Position numbers and translations under genes: made by a program. This document shows, in pieces, positions 6,722 to 12,906 of a stretch of DNA of 24,142 nt. Under the pieces are notes generated by a model. It was not told the origin of the DNA. It saw only the letters and a list, made by a program, of their open reading frames with translations, and did no database searches. Source of the DNA: Micavibrio sp. UBA5703 (GTDB lineage: Bacteria; Pseudomonadota; Alphaproteobacteria; Micavibrionales; Micavibrionaceae); contig DIHF01000044.1 of the NCBI GenBank assembly GCA_002420015.1, positions 1 through 24,142 of the forward strand. The letters are read 5' to 3'. How positions within the stretch are numbered: the stretch's first letter is position 1; each line of letters starts with the position of its first letter.

Positions 6722-6984
6722 CATCAAGGCCTTCCGCGCCTCCAGCGCAGCCGCAAATCGTTTACGTTCCGGCGCCGACCGTAACACAAACGACAACAAG
6801 TAGCGGCACGACGAATACTTCAACATCGGGTTCCACGCCGCCGCCACCGAGCGAATCCGGGCGCCGCACAAGCAGCCTTTTACAGCGTGAGCGCGGACGA
6901 TTTGGAACCATACAGACCGGATTTCGCGGCCTTTTGACTGCGGTCACAAATGCCGGCCAACGCAAAACGCTTTTGGGAGAATAA
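6709..6984 (+). CDS. small phage protein upstream of portal, 91 aa
   Basis: This 91-residue protein has a low-complexity Pro/Ser/Thr-rich N-terminal two thirds and a basic C-terminus ending GQRKTLLGE. Small proteins with a P/S/T-rich linker and a C-terminal RGRFGT...KTLLGE-like motif commonly precede portal genes in podovirus-like prophages. A GAAGGAG ribosome-binding site precedes ATG 6709, and the gene overlaps the previous one by 13 nt. The stop lies 4 nt before the portal ATG. A virion or assembly role is likely from position only. Confidence 0.7.
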   Translation: MGSLTSRPSAPPAQPQIVYVPAPTVTQTTTSSGTTNTSTSGSTPPPPSESGRRTSSLLQRERGRFGTIQTGFRGLLTAVTNAGQRKTLLGE

Positions 6985-6988
6985 TATA

Positions 6989-8602
6989 ATGTCTGTCATC
7001 ACACTGAACGAAAAAGGCCGGGAAGAAAAAAATCTGGAGGAGCTGTTTCTCCGGTTTGAATCCGCACGCCGCCGCCGCAGAAATTGGGAAAAACTGTGGC
7101 AGGAATGCTATGACTTCGCTCTGCCGCAGCGCGGCGGGTTCACGTATGAAAACATGGCCGGATCGGCGCAAACGGAAAAAATTTACGATGCGACCGCGAT
7201 GGATTCCGCTGACCAGCTGGCCGCCAGTTTGCTGGCGAATTTAACGCCGAGTTGGAGCCAGTGGTTTGGCCTGAAACCCGGTCCCGGCCTTTCCGTGCGC
7301 GAAGCCGAGGCGCTCGCGCCTGTGCTCGAAAAAGCGGCCAAGACCATACAGGATCATTTCGACCGTTCGAATTTCTCGGTTGAAATTCATCAGTGCTATC
7401 TCGATCTGGTCGTCGGCGGCACGGCTAGCCTTTATTTTGAGGAGGCGCGGCCCGGCAGCGCTTCGGCCTTCCGCTTTTCCTCGGTTCCTCTGACGCAGGT
7501 TATTCTGGAGGAGGGGGAGAGCGGGTTTCTGGATGGTTCGTACAGGCTTTTGACGCTCACGCTCGGGCAACTCAAGGCCCGCTATCCGTTCGCTGAAATT
7601 CCTATGGAAGTAACCAAGGCCGCTGCTCGCGATCCGCAGGCGCGGTTTAAGGTTCTGGAATCGGTTTTGCCGTCCGGGCTGGTTTACGATTTTACGGCGT
7701 GTCTGGTGGAAACGGGCGGCCAGCCCGCATTGTTGCAGGCTGGGCGTTTCGAGCAATCGCCGGTTATCAATTTCCGCTGGCTCAAATCGCCGGGGGAAAT
7801 ATACGGCCGCTCGCCGGTCATGAAATCCTTGCCGGACATCAAAACGGCCAACAAGGTTGTTGAGCTTATATTGAAGAACGCCTCCATCGCCGTGACGGGG
7901 ATCTGGCAGGCTGATGATGACGGCGTTTTGAACCCGGCGAATATCGAACTCACGCCCGGAAGCATCATTCCCAAAGCGGTCGGATCGCAAGGCTTGCAGC
8001 CGCTTGACATGCCGGGGCGGTTCGACGTTTCGCAGCTTATTCTTGACAGTTTGCAGGCGCGCATCCGCCATGCGCTTCTGACCGACAGGCTTGCGCCCGT
8101 CAACGGGCCGCGTATGACGGCGACGGAAGTTTTAGAGAGAACGGCGGAAATGTCGATGCTGCTCGGTGCAACGTATGGACGATTGCAATCGGAATTGCTG
8201 ACGCCGCTTATTTCACGCGCATTTTCGATTTTGCGGCGGCGCGGCGAGGTCCCGGATATTTCGCTGGACGGTCGCTTGGTGGCGGTGGATTACCGCTCGC
8301 CGCTGGCGCGAAGCCAGGGCCAGCGCAACGTCCAGAATACGCTGAGCTGGATCAATTCCGTTTTGGCGATGGGGCCGGAAGCGGCTCTGGCGGTCAATCT
8401 GCCGCAGGCCGCAAGATTTCTGGGTGAGGCGCTCGGCGTGCCGAGCGATCTCATCCGTAACGAACCGCCGGTTCCGCTGCTCGAAACCGTAACAAACGCA
8501 TTGAAAGAAGAGGAGATCAATAATGATCGCAAGACTATTGAACGAAACGCGGCTGCTGCCGCGCCGAAACAAACCCGTGAAGCTGTTGCCGGGCAAGGCT
8601 GA
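6989..8602 (+). CDS. T7-like head-tail connector (portal) protein
   Basis: This 537-residue protein matches the podovirus head-tail connector family in length and content. The N-terminal ENLEELF-type helix and WEKLWQECYDFALPQRGGF are followed by DATAMDSADQLAASLLANLTPSWSQWF. Then come a long mixed core and the C-terminal ATEVLERTAEMSMLLGATYGRLQSELLTPLI segment, the strongest family signature. Twelve copies form the ring at one capsid vertex through which DNA is packaged and ejected. ATG 6989 is chosen for its RBS (GGGAG) and position 4 nt after the upstream stop; the frame from 6950 would overlap that gene. The C-terminus is Ala/Lys-rich and overlaps an alternative longer start of the next ORF. 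No disabling change is seen. Confidence 0.92.
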   Translation: MSVITLNEKGREEKNLEELFLRFESARRRRRNWEKLWQECYDFALPQRGGFTYENMAGSAQTEKIYDATAMDSADQLAASLLANLTPSWSQWFGLKPGPGLSVREAEALAPVLEKAAKTIQDHFDRSNFSVEIHQCYLDLVVGGTASLYFEEARPGSASAFRFSSVPLTQVILEEGESGFLDGSYRLLTLTLGQLKARYPFAEIPMEVTKAAARDPQARFKVLESVLPSGLVYDFTACLVETGGQPALLQAGRFEQSPVINFRWLKSPGEIYGRSPVMKSLPDIKTANKVVELILKNASIAVTGIWQADDDGVLNPANIELTPGSIIPKAVGSQGLQPLDMPGRFDVSQLILDSLQARIRHALLTDRLAPVNGPRMTATEVLERTAEMSMLLGATYGRLQSELLTPLISRAFSILRRRGEVPDISLDGRLVAVDYRSPLARSQGQRNVQNTLSWINSVLAMGPEAALAVNLPQAARFLGEALGVPSDLIRNEPPVPLLETVTNALKEEEINNDRKTIERNAAAAAPKQTREAVAGQG

Positions 8603-8639
8603 ACTGGGACTTTTATATTCACCGCAGGAGCCGAATAAA

Positions 8640-8843
8640 ATGGAACAACGAGACATAGAAAAATCATTCGCCAGACTTTTTGCATCGGATGACGGCCAGA
8701 AAGTTCTGGCGCATCTACAGGTCATGACGTTCCAGCGTGCGCTGGGGCCGGATACGACGGATAGCCAGTTGCGCTACACGGAAGGGCAACGCTCTTTGGT
8801 GGCGGCGATTTTGCGGCTGATCGATCGTGGCCGGAGCGGGTGA
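8640..8843 (+). CDS. Bbp19-like small phage protein, 67 aa
   Basis: The core FARLFASDDGQKVLAHLQ, then FQRALGP and YTEGQRSLVAAIL, matches the Bbp19-like phage domain, a small protein usually encoded between portal and scaffold/capsid genes of podoviruses. Its role is not established. ATG 8640 is chosen because the conserved domain starts almost at once and AGGAG lies upstream. ATG 8523, inside the portal gene, also has a good GAGGAG and would add 39 basic residues, so a 106-residue form is possible. Confidence 0.75.
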   Translation: MEQRDIEKSFARLFASDDGQKVLAHLQVMTFQRALGPDTTDSQLRYTEGQRSLVAAILRLIDRGRSG

Positions 8844-8855
8844 TTTAAAACAGTG

Positions 8856-8990
8856 AAACGCAACGCACGCTACGGACGCAACGGTTTTATATCATAAGTC
8901 AACGTTGCACGGAACTCGTCGCGTTCGTTGTGCGCGTTGCGGTTTTAAAGATTTTGGATTGCTTCAGCCCTGTGGGCTTCGCAATGACGA
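8856..8990. repeat. long inverted repeat plus GGATTGCTTC...GCAATGACG element
   Basis: AAACGCAACGCACGC at 8856 pairs imperfectly with the GCGCGTTGCGGTTT end near 8947, giving a roughly 90-nt hairpin. A second element, TGGATTGCTTC to GCAATGACGA (8955-8990), is a short member of a family also at 12611, 20231 and 23569. They fill the gap between the Bbp19-like and scaffold genes. Confidence 0.8.
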
Positions 8991-9032
8991 AAAATAGAAT
9001 TTAAAATGTAACTTAAGAAGGAGACTATTATA

Positions 9033-9689
9033 ATGACTGTCAATTTACTGACCGAAGATCTCGATGAATCCATGATCCCTGAAAAATTCATGGATCCCAA
9101 GACAAAGGCCGTGCGCGTTCAGGCTATTCTTGATTCCTATAACGCGCTCGAAAGAAAAATGTCGCAAACGCCATCCGCGCCGAAAAGCCCGGAGGAGTTT
9201 TGCATCGATTGCTCCCACGGGCTGTTCCAGCCGGATATGGAGGTTAACAAGCGCCTTCATGCCAAGGGTTTCAGCCATGAGCAGGCGCAGGAGGTTTACG
9301 ATCTGGCGGCGGAGCGCATGATTCCAATGATTATGGACATGGCCGCAGAATTCCATGCCGACCGCGAGGTTGAAAAGCTGGTGGGCCATTACGGCGGGCC
9401 GGAGCGTTGGCAGGAAATTTCAAGGCAATTGCTGGCGTTCGGGCAAAAGAATTTGCCGCCGGATGTCTTGGGCAATCTATCCAGTTCCTTTGAAGGCGTT
9501 CTCGCGCTGGAGCGGATGATGAAGTCGAACGAGCCGAGCCTGCAGCGCGGCAGCGATAATGTGCCGACTGGAATGGATGAAAAGGAACTAAATTCCATGA
9601 TGCGCGATCCGCGCTACTGGCGCGACCGCGATCCGGCCTTTGTGGCGAAAGTCACGGAAGGATTCCAGAAGATGTTCGGGGGTAAGTAG
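9033..9689 (+). CDS. capsid assembly scaffolding protein (T7 gp9-like)
   Basis: This acidic 218-residue protein lies between connector and major capsid genes, the place where T7-like phages encode their scaffold. It is rich in Glu/Met/Lys helices, and its central region GFSHEQAQEVYDLAAERMIP and C-terminal DPRYWRDRDPAFVAKVTEGFQKMFGG are typical of podovirus scaffolds that end in a short basic capsid-binding helix. Such proteins direct procapsid assembly and leave the mature particle. The RBS AAGAAGGAG precedes ATG 9033. The assignment rests on position plus the C-terminal motif; sequence conservation in this family is low. Confidence 0.82.
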   Translation: MTVNLLTEDLDESMIPEKFMDPKTKAVRVQAILDSYNALERKMSQTPSAPKSPEEFCIDCSHGLFQPDMEVNKRLHAKGFSHEQAQEVYDLAAERMIPMIMDMAAEFHADREVEKLVGHYGGPERWQEISRQLLAFGQKNLPPDVLGNLSSSFEGVLALERMMKSNEPSLQRGSDNVPTGMDEKELNSMMRDPRYWRDRDPAFVAKVTEGFQKMFGGK

Positions 9690-9696
9690 ACGGAAC

Positions 9697-9723
9697 GGGG
9701 ACACATTAATTTAATGTGTCCCC
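9697..9723. repeat. perfect palindrome GGGGACACATTAA, 13-bp arms
   Basis: A perfect 13-bp inverted repeat with a single central base lies 8 nt after the scaffold stop. The GGGGAC...GTCCCC ends recur at 16430-16458 and near 23680-23706, marking a dispersed palindrome family. It could act as a 3' hairpin between scaffold and the opposed PilZ gene. Confidence 0.8.
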
Positions 9724-9737
9724 AATTAGCCAATTAG

Positions 9738-10124
9738 CTAAACCAACTGCGATTGGGCGAATTGGGCGGCAACGTAATCGTCGACGACCTGTTGGAGGGA
9801 TCTGGTGACTTTCAGTGTGAGCGGCTGGAACCGGAAGGCGATCTTGCCGTTTCCCTTGCGGATGACGCTGGCTTTGTGCGCGACGTCCAAAATATTGTTG
9901 CGGAGTTTGAATTTCAAGGTCACATCAAGCGTCTGGCCGGGTGTGAACATCCGGTCGTCGCCGGTAATTTGCAGGCCGCCCATCGACCAGTTTTCCACCG
10001 GGTAGGTTTTTCCGGCGATCATGCCGACGCAGCGGTCGCAATCGCGGCGCGGATGACGGCGACGGGTAATGAACTCATCATTGCCCGGTTTTCTTTTTAA
10101 CGCAGAAAACAGCTTTCCCAGCAT
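9738..10124 (-). CDS. PilZ-domain protein inside the phage island
   Basis: This 128-residue protein is encoded opposite to the structural genes. Both halves of the c-di-GMP-binding PilZ signature are present: RRRHPRR (R-x3-R, about residues 21-27) and NWSMGG (N-x-S-x-x-G, about residues 46-51). The predicted beta-barrel continues through the TLDVTLKFKL and GKIAFRF segments. PilZ proteins bind cyclic di-GMP and alter motility, polysaccharide or protein targets. ATG 10124 is chosen because GGGGAG lies 6 nt upstream; the frame from 10148 lacks this. Its position between scaffold and capsid, on the opposite strand, marks it as a moron or host-derived insertion. It may link host c-di-GMP state to the element, which is inference. 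Confidence 0.88.
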   Translation of the reverse strand: MLGKLFSALKRKPGNDEFITRRRHPRRDCDRCVGMIAGKTYPVENWSMGGLQITGDDRMFTPGQTLDVTLKFKLRNNILDVAHKASVIRKGNGKIAFRFQPLTLKVTRSLQQVVDDYVAAQFAQSQLV

Positions 10125-10226
10125 TTTTTCTCCCCACAGGCGCCGCACGGTTCAAATGCCGCAATATATGGCTGTGCGCCTGCACACGACTAATATGCCA
10201 TTAGAAAAGAAAAAACACAAATCCCC

Positions 10227-10267
10227 AAAAAATGTCTTGACATGATAGGAAATAATTCATATATATA
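10227..10267 (+). promoter_or_regulatory. sigma70-type promoter with TGTCTTGACA element, copy 2
   Basis: AAAAAATGTCTTGACAT (10227-10243) is identical to 5763-5779. TTGACA at 10237-10242 is followed after 17 bp by TATATA (10260-10265), with TATAAT slightly further on. Transcription would start near 10272 toward the capsid gene. The inverted repeat TGTC-TT-GACA overlapping the -35 box would allow repressor control. Confidence 0.65.
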
Positions 10268-10274
10268 ATACATC

Positions 10275-10333
10275 AACGCCCGTATTGCGCCTTGAACCTT
10301 ATGGTTCGTGCGCTTTCCGGGCGTTTTTCTTTT
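10275..10333 (+). terminator. leader attenuator or small-RNA terminator before capsid gene
   Basis: A strong multi-part hairpin begins at the predicted transcription start. AACGCCCG (10275-10282) pairs with CGGGCGTT (10318-10325), GCGC with GCGC, and GAACC with GGTTC around a TTAT loop. TTTTTCTTTT follows. Transcripts from the 10237 promoter should stop after about 60 nt unless read through. The remaining 10334-10466 is capsid mRNA leader with no further feature seen. Confidence 0.7.
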
Positions 10334-10466
10334 CCGCACAGCCGCAGAGAACAAATTTTTTGCCTGCGCCGTGTAATTTCTTCCGGATCTTCAGGCCCCA
10401 GAAAATTGAGACAACCTTAGGCCGGGCATCTTCAACCAAACAACAAAACTGAAAAGAGGTTTGAGT

Positions 10467-11300
10467 ATGTCTACGACAATCGACCAGGCTTTCATCAAGC
10501 AATTCGAACGCGAAGTGCATGAAGCCTATCAGCGTCAGGGTTCCAAACTGCGCAACACTGTACGCACCATCAGCAACGTCAACGGATCGACCGCCGTCTT
10601 CCAGAAAGTCGGAAAAGGCACGGCTTCCACGAAATCGACGCACGGCATGGTCCCGGTCATGAACCTGGCCCATTCCAGCATCGAAGTTACTCTGCAGGAT
10701 TACTATGCAGGAGACTGGGTGGACCGCATGGATGAGCTGAAAACCAATATCGACGAACGTCAGGTCATCGCCAATGCCGGCGCGCAGGCGCTGGGCCGCA
10801 AGACGGATGAACTCATCATAAATGCCATGAATGGCGCGACCGCCAATGTCATCGCCGACGGCAACGTGGGCATGACGAAAACGAAAATCCTGGAGGCGTT
10901 CGAAACATTCGGTGAGAACGACGTGCCGGATGACGGCCAGCGTTACTGCGTCGTCGGCTGGAAACAGTGGCGCGAGCTTTTGACGCTCGATGAGTTCGTG
11001 AAATCCGATTATATCGGCCATAACGAACTGCCGTTCATGACGATCACCCAGGCCCGGTCATGGCTGGGGACGATCTGGATCCCGCATTCGGGACTTCCGA
11101 TCGACGGCAACGATGTCCGTTCATGCTTCTGGTTCCACAAAAACGCCATCGGCCACGCGATGGCTTCGGACGTGGAAACGGACGTTACATGGCATGGCGA
11201 CCGCGCTTCGCACTTTGTCAACAACATGATGAGCCAGGGCGCCGGTCTGATCGACGAAGCCGGGATCATCGTCATTAAATCCGACGAAACGCCGGACTAA
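10467..11300 (+). CDS. major capsid protein (podovirus type)
   Basis: This 277-residue protein lies directly downstream of the scaffold position. The sequence MSTTIDQAFIKQFEREVHEAYQRQG, the VGKGTASTKSTHGMVPVMN loop, the QDYYAGDWVDRMDELKTNID region and the GAQALGRKTDELIINAM helix fit the major capsid family of alphaproteobacterial podoviruses and related prophages, which adopts the HK97 fold. The C-terminal half has the expected beta-rich GLPIDGNDVRSCFWFHKNAIGHA and a final HFVNNMMSQGAGLIDEAGII strand. ATG 10467 follows AGAGG by 7 nt; a TTG at 10461 is less likely. It has its own promoter and attenuator-like leader. The gene appears intact. Confidence 0.85.
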   Translation: MSTTIDQAFIKQFEREVHEAYQRQGSKLRNTVRTISNVNGSTAVFQKVGKGTASTKSTHGMVPVMNLAHSSIEVTLQDYYAGDWVDRMDELKTNIDERQVIANAGAQALGRKTDELIINAMNGATANVIADGNVGMTKTKILEAFETFGENDVPDDGQRYCVVGWKQWRELLTLDEFVKSDYIGHNELPFMTITQARSWLGTIWIPHSGLPIDGNDVRSCFWFHKNAIGHAMASDVETDVTWHGDRASHFVNNMMSQGAGLIDEAGIIVIKSDETPD

Positions 11301-11331
11301 CGGCTAACGCATAAGCAAGGAGAACAAACCA

Positions 11332-11577
11332 ATGGCATATATTGCATCGGACCTGAGTGTGTTGGCCTATGCCAACAATTTCACATTGTGGCATTACACC
11401 ACAGTCGACACCGCAGCAACCATCCAGGGCGCTGGTTATTTCAACAGCGCCGCGAGCATGGTCCGCGTCGGTGATCTGATCATCATCAATATCGATACGG
11501 ATGGCACGCCGTCGACGAAGTTTTACATCGTCACGGCCAATAGCGGCAGCAGCGTCACCGTAGCGGTTTACTCATAA
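11332..11577 (+). CDS. small head-associated (decoration or fiber-like) protein, 81 aa
   Basis: This 81-residue protein begins MAYIASDLSVLAYANNFTLWHYTT, followed by a GYFNSAASMVRVGDLIIIN block. The family is common directly after the major capsid gene of alphaproteobacterial phages and prophages. It is predicted to be beta-rich, with a short Gly/Ser/Val C-terminus, and may decorate the capsid. The RBS CAAGGAG precedes ATG 11332, and the gene is 31 nt after the capsid stop, so the two are co-transcribed. The exact role is unproven. Confidence 0.72.
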   Translation: MAYIASDLSVLAYANNFTLWHYTTVDTAATIQGAGYFNSAASMVRVGDLIIINIDTDGTPSTKFYIVTANSGSSVTVAVYS

Positions 11578-11655
11578 TCCGCACGGCGCTGTGTAGAGGC
11601 TCGAGCGATTCATCGTCAGACTCGCCCGCCGCTTCTTCATGGCCCCGTATCGATC

Positions 11656-11772
11656 GGGATGCGGTTCCTTTCCCCCTTAGGGAGCCGCATCCCACCCCTT
11701 CGGTAGACGGATGACGGTATACGGTAGACGGTTTTTGGATTTTTTTTGCCGTCTACCGTCTACTGTCTACCG
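11656..11772. repeat. two inverted repeats after the head genes
   Basis: GGGATGCGG (11656-11664) pairs with CCGCATCCC (11685-11693), with inner TCC/GGGA pairing. The second repeat has left-arm copies of GGTAGACGG near 11702 and 11723, and right-arm CCGTCTACC copies at 11749-11772, around a T-rich centre. The first may terminate capsid transcripts; the second looks like a dispersed palindrome with tandem half-units. Confidence 0.75.
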
Positions 11773-11795
11773 CCCCTCAAAAATGGAGAATTTTC

Positions 11796-12365
11796 ATGGC
11801 CCTTAACGATGTCGCGCTCGCCAGCCGGGCGCTTATAAGAATTGGCGCGGCGCCGATTGCATCTTTCACGGACGGCACCGCCACATCCGAAATCGCGGGC
11901 GCGCTGTTTGCGCCGGTGCGCGATGCGCTGCTTTCGGCCTATGCGTGGAGCTTTGCCACGGGGCAGGTGGCGCTTACGGCGCTCGGAACGCCGCCGATTG
12001 CCGATTACAGCAAGGCGTTTCAATTGCCCAATGATTTCCTGCGCGCCTTGTCGGCGGGAACGGGAACACGCGGGCGCGGATTGAATTACCGCATTTCACG
12101 CGGCGCGCTGCATACCAATGCCGATGATGTGGTCCTGACATATATATTCCGGCCGGAGGAGGAGGAATTCCCCCCGTATTTCGATCAGGCGTTGATTGCC
12201 CGCCTGTCGGCGGAGTTCGTCATTCCCGTGACCGAAAATACAAGCCGTGCCGAGGCCGCTTTTGCGCTGGCCGAAGCGGAGTTTAAACGCGCACGGCAAA
12301 TCGATGCGCAGCAGGATACGCCGAACCGGATCGACAATTTCACGCTGGTGGATGTGCGGGGGTAG
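11796..12365 (+). CDS. tail tubular protein A-like (T7 gp11 family)
   Basis: This 189-residue protein starts MALNDVALASRALIRIGAAPI, the standard opening of T7 gp11-like tail tubular A proteins. APVRDALLSAYAWSFAT and YSKAFQLPNDFLRAL follow, with a final helix rich in Ala/Glu and the TPNRIDNFTLVDVRG end. Twelve copies form the adaptor ring below the portal and gatekeep the tail. Its length matches the family. A modest GGAG precedes ATG 11796. It is separated from the head genes by inverted repeats and from tail protein B by a 300-nt repeat cluster. Confidence 0.88.
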   Translation: MALNDVALASRALIRIGAAPIASFTDGTATSEIAGALFAPVRDALLSAYAWSFATGQVALTALGTPPIADYSKAFQLPNDFLRALSAGTGTRGRGLNYRISRGALHTNADDVVLTYIFRPEEEEFPPYFDQALIARLSAEFVIPVTENTSRAEAAFALAEAEFKRARQIDAQQDTPNRIDNFTLVDVRG

Positions 12366-12367
12366 TT

Positions 12368-12651
12368 TTTATACCACTAAGACACGAAGAAGCACTAAGA
12401 AGAAATTTTTGGGGGACTTAGTGTTCCTTGGTATCTTAGTGGTTTAGCTTTATAATTTAAACGCAGAGGAGCAGAGAAGCAGAGTCTTCATTGTTTTTCT
12501 GAATCTCTGTAGCTCTGCGTTTAAAAAGTTGAAACGCAAAGGACGCCAAGTCACGCAAAGGGATGACTGAAAAACTTTGCGTCCTTTGTGTAATTTTGCG
12601 TTTTAAATTCTGGATTGCTTCGTCAGCCTTTCAGGCTTCCTCGCAATGACG
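12368..12651. repeat. tandem cluster of four palindromic repeats
   Basis: Four successive inverted repeats fill the gap: ACCACTAAG/CTTAGTGGT (about 12372-12443), AACGCAGAG/CTCTGCGTT (about 12459-12522), GAAACGCAAAG/CTTTGCGT...GCGTTTT (about 12529-12603), and a TGGATTGCTTC...GCAATGACG element (12611-12651). Each would fold into a hairpin. No coding signal is visible. Confidence 0.85.
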
Positions 12652-12661
12652 GGGTAAAGGG

Positions 12662-12892
12662 CTAAAACAAATCCTCGGACAAAAAGCCGACGACGGCGCC
12701 GCAGGCGGAACCGACGGCGATATTGGCGACGAAATCGCCGCCCGATGCGGCGGAAATTCCTGCGCCGACGCCCGCGCCCAGAAATGTCGAATACATGATG
12801 CGCTCATTACGCGTGGTTTCGCAGGCGTTCAGGCCGAGCGCGACAAAAGACAAGAGCGTAATCGCCACAATTTTTCCAAAAACATTTTGCAT
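12662..12892 (-). CDS. small glycine-zipper lipoprotein-like protein, 76 aa
   Basis: A minus-strand ORF with ATG at 12892 encodes a 76-residue protein. It has a short basic start, a hydrophobic segment (IVAITLLSFVALG) and LNAC, a near-consensus lipobox that would make Cys22 or so the lipidated residue. The mature part has a glycine-rich stretch with small-residue spacing (FLGAGVGAGISAASGG and VGSACGAVVGF), as in glycine-zipper outer-membrane lipoproteins. It faces the tail genes and has no strong RBS. It could be a host-derived moron, such as an envelope or superinfection factor, but that is a guess. The GTG at 12913 is a less likely start. Confidence 0.6.
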   Translation of the reverse strand: MQNVFGKIVAITLLSFVALGLNACETTRNERIMYSTFLGAGVGAGISAASGGDFVANIAVGSACGAVVGFLSEDLF

Positions 12893-12906
12893 AAGGACGA
12901 TATTAC

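Noticed and set aside
6709..6984. secreted or lipoprotein reading of the 91-aa protein
   Set aside because: The N-terminus is Pro/Ser-rich with no hydrophobic segment; a structural phage role by position fits better.
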